From positions 1-10,648 of the forward strand of contig JAJAZG010000137.1 of assembly GCA_026785865.1 (NCBI GenBank): a stretch of 10,648 nucleotides of DNA, in the 5' to 3' direction. Both the position numbers and the translations under genes were made by a program. The DNA is from Pseudanabaena sp. CAN_BIN31 (lineage in GTDB: Bacteria > Cyanobacteriota > Cyanobacteriia > Pseudanabaenales > Pseudanabaenaceae). The first letter of the stretch is position 1. Each line of letters begins with the position of its first letter. Below the pieces are notes generated by a model that made no database searches, was not told where the DNA came from, and saw only the letters and a program-made list of their open reading frames with translations. This document shows, one piece after another, positions 7,476 to 10,648 of the stretch.

Positions 7476-7928
7476 ATGAGTACTAGATTCTCGTGTCTTG
7501 CTTCATCATTGATTGCAGCATTGACGCTGCTTGCTAGTGGTGCGGCTTTTGCCGATCCCCTACTCACCGATCAAGATCAATTTCCTCGAAACTTTCCTGC
7601 TACCTATCCTCAGGTACAGAACAAAGTTTTGGACATGACCTCTGATCCTAATTTACCTGATGCCTATATCAATACTACATTTAGGGATCAATGGATTGAA
7701 CGTCAAGCTAATGCTTTCCGAGCAATTAATCGAGAAATGATGGACTTGCAAACCCTTAGCGATGCGACTATTCGCACTCGTGATTTGCCAAGTTCTTATT
7801 GCTCGTCTTTGCTAAGTGAAGGATTTAATGCTTGTTCTGCGCCCGAAGAACCTGCTCCTGCGGTTTTTGTGCCTAGAGTGCAAGCTCCCGCCGCAGTACC
7901 TGCTCGCCCTGTTCCCGCTTTGTGGTAA
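7476..7928 (+). CDS. Small exported protein of unknown function with Pro/Ala-rich tail
   Basis: I do not recognise a named family. From ATG 7476 the protein has 150 residues and begins with a clear Sec signal peptide: a basic residue at 4, a hydrophobic core about 8-22 and a likely cleavage site AFA|D after residue 26. The mature part is acidic near its start (DPLLTDQDQ), rich in aromatic residues and Asn in the middle, carries two cysteines (109 and 120) that could form a disulfide, and ends in a Pro/Ala/Val-rich tail (121-150) finishing in Trp. The reading frame also opens at GTG 7458 and ATG 7464. I prefer 7476 because TGAGG (7459-7463) lies upstream of it and the signal peptide then has a normal length, although the spacing of 12 nt is long. 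It probably acts in the periplasm or outer envelope. It is divergent from pyrE and convergent with cpcD. Confidence 0.8.
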   Translation: MSTRFSCLASSLIAALTLLASGAAFADPLLTDQDQFPRNFPATYPQVQNKVLDMTSDPNLPDAYINTTFRDQWIERQANAFRAINREMMDLQTLSDATIRTRDLPSSYCSSLLSEGFNACSAPEEPAPAVFVPRVQAPAAVPARPVPALW

Positions 7929-7980
7929 TTGCTTAAATTACCTTAATTAAGTTTTTTGTGTTGAGTTTGAATTTATTTCT

Positions 7981-8019
7981 AAACAAGAAAGGCAGCGCTA
8001 TGCGCTGCCTTTCTTGTTT
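7981..8019. terminator. Bidirectional terminator between exported-protein gene and cpcD
   Basis: Perfect 18-bp arms, 7981-7998 and 8002-8019, enclose a TAT loop. The stem has a GGCAGCGC core with A-rich and T-rich outer parts, so each strand ends in a T-rich segment. It starts 52 bp after the exported-protein stop codon and ends 14 bp from the cpcD stop codon. That is the expected place for a terminator shared by convergent genes, and it would close the cpc linker transcript. Confidence 0.88.
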
Positions 8020-8033
8020 GTCGCGATAAACGT

Positions 8034-8264
8034 CTATTCACCTTGAGGCAAATTCTCATTAAGAGGCTGAATGCTGACGATTGTGCCACCCATACGAGTG
8101 ATACTACGCATTTTTTCATTCATGCGATTGTATGGCACTTGGATGAAAACATTATCGTTGGGGCGAAGGGTGTAATTGGCGTTTGCAGGTTGTTTGTACT
8201 GATTTAGACCAGATACTTCATAGATGAAATAACGAGTCTCTGCGGTTGAACTAGAAGTTATCAT
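8034..8264 (-). CDS. cpcD: Phycobilisome small rod-capping linker CpcD
   Basis: This 76-residue protein consists of a single CpcD-type linker domain. The recognisable parts are RYFIYEVSGL (residues 11-20), the middle NVFIQVPYNRMNE and the closing MGGTIVSIQPL. CpcD caps the outer end of phycocyanin rods and limits their length. The ATG is at 8264-8262, with only a weak Shine-Dalgarno. It is the last gene of the linker cluster, 198 bp behind cpcC1, as in other cpc operons, and ends at a strong terminator. Its sequence matches the C-terminal domain of CpcC1 in pattern (MGG followed by V-S-I or V-A-S-V), in line with the known kinship of these domains. Confidence 0.95.
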   Translation of the reverse strand: MITSSSTAETRYFIYEVSGLNQYKQPANANYTLRPNDNVFIQVPYNRMNEKMRSITRMGGTIVSIQPLNENLPQGE

Positions 8265-8462
8265 AAAAATAAAATTTCTGATGAATTAAAAACAAACTTA
8301 AAGTGAAAAATAGTAGAGATACACCATTATACTGCGTCTAGAATGAAACCCGCAGATCTTATAGCGGGTCGCAGGGCGAAGCCCCGCTTCGGGTTTTTCT
8401 TTTTGTCCATGTCGAAAACTTCGGTTTTCAACATGGACGATGTATAGATGTATCTCTCAAAA
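8265..8462 (-). other. cpcC1-cpcD intergenic region with stable hairpins
   Basis: Three hairpins are visible in this 198-bp gap. Arms 8405-8419 and 8424-8438 (15 bp, one mismatch) enclose TTCG. CGAAGC (8377-8382) pairs with GCTTCG (8386-8391). ACCCGC (8348-8353) pairs with GCGGGT (8364-8369). In the cpc transcript (minus strand) none is followed by a U-tract, so they should not act as ordinary terminators. They could instead block exonucleases or mark a processing site between the cpcC1 and cpcD messages. On the plus strand the 8377-8391 stem is followed by a T-rich run (8393-8404), which could stop antisense transcription. Confidence 0.6.
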
Positions 8463-9329
8463 TTATTGAGCGATCGTCACACTTGCGACTTTGCCACCCA
8501 TCTTATTGATGCGTTGCAAGGTGCTGTTCAACTGCTCATAGGAGACAATGTACTCTCTGTTGACACGGCGCACTTGAGGATAACGAGGCAGATTGGCTGA
8601 TGCAACTTCGATTCTGTAAAGGCGATCGCCAGAACCTGTCGAAGAACGTCCAAAAGCACGAGTCGCCATAGCGCCTCTCGCAGGACGATATGCCCAGCCT
8701 TCATTACCACCAGAGGGACCAACGATCGCTGATACTGTGTTTTGACCAAGTTCAGCCGCTAATCTCGAACTATTGCCTTCGGCTTGAGCGCGATCGCTGT
8801 TAGCATATCCACGATAGAGACGAAACATTCTCGTAAAGCCAACAGTTCTATCGCCAACTTTATTGTCAAAACCGCGATAGTAAGGCGCTGTCGCATCGCC
8901 AAAGTTAGTTTCGTATTCGTCTGAATCAATATAAGAATCAACATCAGCGTCAAAACCTTCATTTTGATAGCGATCGAGATGCTCAACTACTTCAGCTTCA
9001 TTATAGGGAGCGCGTCCCAATAGGTGCTTGAAGTTCAATTCAATCACGCGGGTGTGAAAGTTGGGGTAGAGAAACTTGGTTTTGTATAGCTCTGACTTGA
9101 CAACCCCACGCACAAAATCACGCACGGTGATTTGTCCATTACATAGCAAAGACTCAAGCGCAACTAATCGCTCTGATTGCATGATGTAGTCGTTGCCTAA
9201 AACATGGCGATACACAGTGTTAATTACCACTTTGGCATCTTCGGGTGTCCAGTTAGGACGAAGTTCTGTTGGCTTTGTCTCGCTATAGGCGATCGTCCCT
9301 AAACGGGAAGCAGCAGTTGTAATTGCCAC
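8463..9329 (-). CDS. cpcC1: Phycobilisome rod linker CpcC1 (phycocyanin-associated, about 33 kDa)
   Basis: This 288-residue rod linker holds phycocyanin hexamers together in phycobilisome rods on the thylakoid surface. The N-terminal phycobilisome-linker domain covers about 17-155, with TELRPNW, YRHVLGNDYIMQSERL, VRDFVRGVVKSELYKTKF, IELNFKHLLGRAPYNE and SYIDSDEY. A variable Gly/Ser-rich linker (about 185-235) leads to a C-terminal CpcD-like domain (236-288: RLYRIEVAS ... VASVTIAQ). Length, the start MAITTAASRLG and the end fit the Synechocystis CpcC1 type, usually the rod position next to the core-proximal hexamer. The start is GTG at 9329, backed by a strong Shine-Dalgarno AAGGAG (9343-9338, minus) 8 nt upstream. 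It is the second gene of the cluster. A phycoerythrin linker (CpeC/CpeD) is less likely by sequence pattern. Confidence 0.94.
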   Translation of the reverse strand: MAITTAASRLGTIAYSETKPTELRPNWTPEDAKVVINTVYRHVLGNDYIMQSERLVALESLLCNGQITVRDFVRGVVKSELYKTKFLYPNFHTRVIELNFKHLLGRAPYNEAEVVEHLDRYQNEGFDADVDSYIDSDEYETNFGDATAPYYRGFDNKVGDRTVGFTRMFRLYRGYANSDRAQAEGNSSRLAAELGQNTVSAIVGPSGGNEGWAYRPARGAMATRAFGRSSTGSGDRLYRIEVASANLPRYPQVRRVNREYIVSYEQLNSTLQRINKMGGKVASVTIAQ

Positions 9330-9337
9330 AGTTTATG

Positions 9338-9343
9338 CTCCTT
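9338..9343 (-). promoter_or_regulatory. Strong Shine-Dalgarno that fixes the GTG start of cpcC1
   Basis: AAGGAG on the minus strand stands 8 nt before the GTG codon at 9329-9327. It confirms the non-ATG start, which otherwise gives the conserved N-terminus MAITTAASRLG. It is the best ribosome-binding site in the window and suggests strong translation of this linker. Confidence 0.85.
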
Positions 9344-9447
9344 TAATATTTAAGTTAGGCTCTAATTAGGCTATTTTCAGCGTAAAACACTAAAAATATA
9401 CCAAGATTATAAAAGTATTGCTTTGCAATCTTATAACAATTTGCAAA

Positions 9448-9493
9448 TTTATAAACGTAGGGACAATTCATGAATTGCCCCTACGTTTATAAA
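9448..9493. repeat. 46-bp palindrome between cpcC2 and cpcC1
   Basis: Positions 9448-9470 and 9471-9493 are complementary over 23 bp with one mismatch (A9463/C9478). The core has the form GTAGGG-N-CAATTCATGAATTG-N-CCCTAC. Palindromes beginning GTAGGGGC and ending GCCCCTAC are, from memory, common dispersed repeats in cyanobacteria, so this looks like one such unit inserted in the operon. It begins 18 bp after the cpcC2 stop. In the cpc message it would form a long hairpin without a proper U-tract, so a leaky terminator or RNA stabiliser is possible. A weaker AT-rich hairpin (9407-9436) follows downstream. Confidence 0.75.
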
Positions 9494-9511
9494 AAACACG
9501 AGGCGATCGCC

Positions 9512-10330
9512 TTAAGCAAGGCTGATTTGGGTAATGCGGCTACCGCGCTTGTTCAGTCTTTGCAGAGTCGCGGAAAGTTGGTCATAGGAAACCAAATACT
9601 CACTGACACTGCGACGGATTTGGGTAGTTCGTCCGCGATCGCTTTGGATTGCACTGACTCGATAGAGTTGTCCGCGATCGTCGCCAGTACTTCCCATCAG
9701 CGCTTGCCCAAAGTGAGGAGTACGAATAGCATTTGCTGTATTGCGAGCAAGATCTTCAGTCAGCCAAGTCGATTTGTTTTTGCCTTGAGCTCGATCGCTG
9801 TTAGCATAACCACGATAAAGCTGAAACATACGGTTAAAACCGACGTTTTTCTGACCGCGTTGGGTTTCAAAACCACGATAGTAGGGAACGATCGCTTCAC
9901 CAAAGTTTTCTTGATATTCTTCAGAATCAATGTAAGAATTGATTTCTGCTTCATATCCATGCTCAATATAAAGATTGACATGCTCGGTGATCTCCGATTC
10001 ATCGTAAGGGGCGCGACCCAAAAAATGTTTGAAGTTCAATTCAATAAAACGAACTTGGGGTGTGGAAGAGAAAAATTTGGTCTGATACAATTCTGATTGA
10101 GCTAAAGCTCTGACAAAATCCCGAACAGAAATATTGCCACTAGCGAGTAGAGACTCCGCACTAGTCAAGCGCTCTGACAACATCAAGTAGTCATTACCAA
10201 AAACTTGACGATTAGCCGCAGTAATCACCGCAATAACATCAGCGCCAGTCCAGTTTGTCCGCAACTCTACAGGAGAAGCGTTAACAAAAGGCTCAAAGCC
10301 TAAACGAGTTGCAGCCGTAGAACTTGTCAT
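9512..10330 (-). CDS. cpcC2: Phycobilisome rod linker CpcC2 (phycocyanin-associated, about 30 kDa)
   Basis: This 272-residue rod linker has the same layout as its downstream neighbour: a phycobilisome-linker domain (about 17-155, with VELRTNW, NRQVFGNDYLMLSERL, VRDFVRALAQSELYQTKFF, IELNFKHFLGRAPYDESE, SYIDSEEYQENFGE), a short polar linker, and a CpcD-like domain (about 220-272) ending ITQISLA. The shorter length, the start MTSSTAATRLG and that ending fit the Synechocystis CpcC2 type, which joins the distal phycocyanin hexamer to the rod. The ATG at 10330 is preceded by AGGA (10342-10339, minus) 8 nt upstream. It is the first gene of the visible cluster; cpcC1 lies 182 bp downstream. The two linkers are clear paralogues, sharing long identical blocks such as LYRGYANSDRAQ. 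Confidence 0.94.
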   Translation of the reverse strand: MTSSTAATRLGFEPFVNASPVELRTNWTGADVIAVITAANRQVFGNDYLMLSERLTSAESLLASGNISVRDFVRALAQSELYQTKFFSSTPQVRFIELNFKHFLGRAPYDESEITEHVNLYIEHGYEAEINSYIDSEEYQENFGEAIVPYYRGFETQRGQKNVGFNRMFQLYRGYANSDRAQGKNKSTWLTEDLARNTANAIRTPHFGQALMGSTGDDRGQLYRVSAIQSDRGRTTQIRRSVSEYLVSYDQLSATLQRLNKRGSRITQISLA

Positions 10331-10648
10331 ATTTTAATTCCTGAATAAATTTTTATGGTTTTTAATAGTCTTTTAAAAAGTTTCGACTTAAGTAGCTAGG
10401 TAAAGAGGATTTTGGTTTATGTAGCGATTAAAACAACTAATTTGTGCAGATTCTGTGCAAAAGGAAGTTCATTGTATTTTGAGTTAAACAGAAAGAATTG
10501 AAAATCTTTGAAGCTTTTACGATGTAAGAGTTGTGACAATTTATACCTAGTTGTCAAATGTTAACCCTTTGTTGCATTTGATCTTATTTCTTTACATTCT
10601 CAATTCAAACTGCGATCGCCTATCTACACAACTAAAAGCGCGATCGCA
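10331..10648 (-). promoter_or_regulatory. Upstream region of the cpc linker cluster, no gene seen
   Basis: These 318 bp hold no credible coding region on either strand, and in particular no C-terminal end of cpcA reading toward cpcC2. On the minus strand a -10-like TATAAAT (10545-10539) lies about 210 bp before the cpcC2 ATG. TTGACA (10557-10552) is only 6 bp upstream of it, too close to be its -35, and TTAACA (10564-10559) is 13 bp away, also short. The TATAAAT lies inside a small dyad, TGACAA (10534-10539) and TTGTCA (10551-10556), which looks like an operator. Two HIP1 octamers sit at 10612-10619 and 10640-10647. A promoter with a long 5' leader is plausible but unproven. Confidence 0.35.

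Noticed and set aside
9470..10096. 208-codon open frame on the plus strand opposite cpcC2
   Set aside because: It is antisense to a well-conserved linker gene, starts inside the intergenic palindrome, and its product shows no recognisable domain. The open frame follows from cpcC2 codon usage.
8463..10330. Phycoerythrin linkers (CpeC/CpeD) instead of CpcC
   Set aside because: The N-termini, lengths, C-terminal endings and the presence of cpcD directly downstream fit phycocyanin rod linkers better.

Overview
The window is cyanobacterial chromosome. The evidence is a three-gene set of phycobilisome rod linkers, a DUF4079-type membrane protein, many HIP1 octamers (GCGATCGC, about 21 counted by eye), moderate AT richness and several hairpin repeats of kinds common in cyanobacteria. 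The species cannot be named from this; a Pseudanabaena-like or other mesophilic lineage is a guess.

Layout. Positions 1-419 (minus) hold the N-terminal 139 residues of a DUF4079-family membrane protein that runs off the left edge. A 207-bp divergent intergenic region with a long perfect hairpin follows. Positions 627-5552 (plus) encode a 1641-residue STAND-type signalling NTPase: a degenerate N-terminal domain, a TPR-like helical region, an nSTAND NTPase with intact Walker A and B, one transmembrane helix and 14 WD40 repeats. A gene-free 0.3-kb stretch (5553-5872) is packed with repeats: a 15-bp terminal inverted repeat encloses two C-rich hairpins and a 24-bp perfect palindrome. A prohibitin-type SPFH protein (5873-6682, plus) follows and meets convergently pyrE (6724-7284, minus), with a compact bidirectional terminator between them. 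pyrE is divergent from a small exported protein of unknown function (7476-7928, plus). Their shared upstream region carries a 62-bp near-perfect palindrome and a short operator-like inverted repeat. The exported protein converges on the cpc linker genes, again across a symmetric terminator.

The right third is one minus-strand linker cluster, in transcription order cpcC2 (10330-9512), cpcC1 (9329-8463), cpcD (8264-8034). This is the linker order of the Synechocystis cpcBAC2C1D operon and supplies distal rod linker, core-proximal rod linker and rod cap. No cpcA end is found in the 318 bp upstream of cpcC2, so the linkers are either on their own promoter or far from cpcBA. Both gaps inside the cluster carry stable hairpins, which could set the relative amounts of the three linkers.

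No known defence or mobile system is complete here. The most interesting items are the STAND/WD40 receptor beside a membrane-scaffold SPFH protein, and a family of A-tract/T-tract hairpins, two copies of which differ by compensatory base-pair changes.
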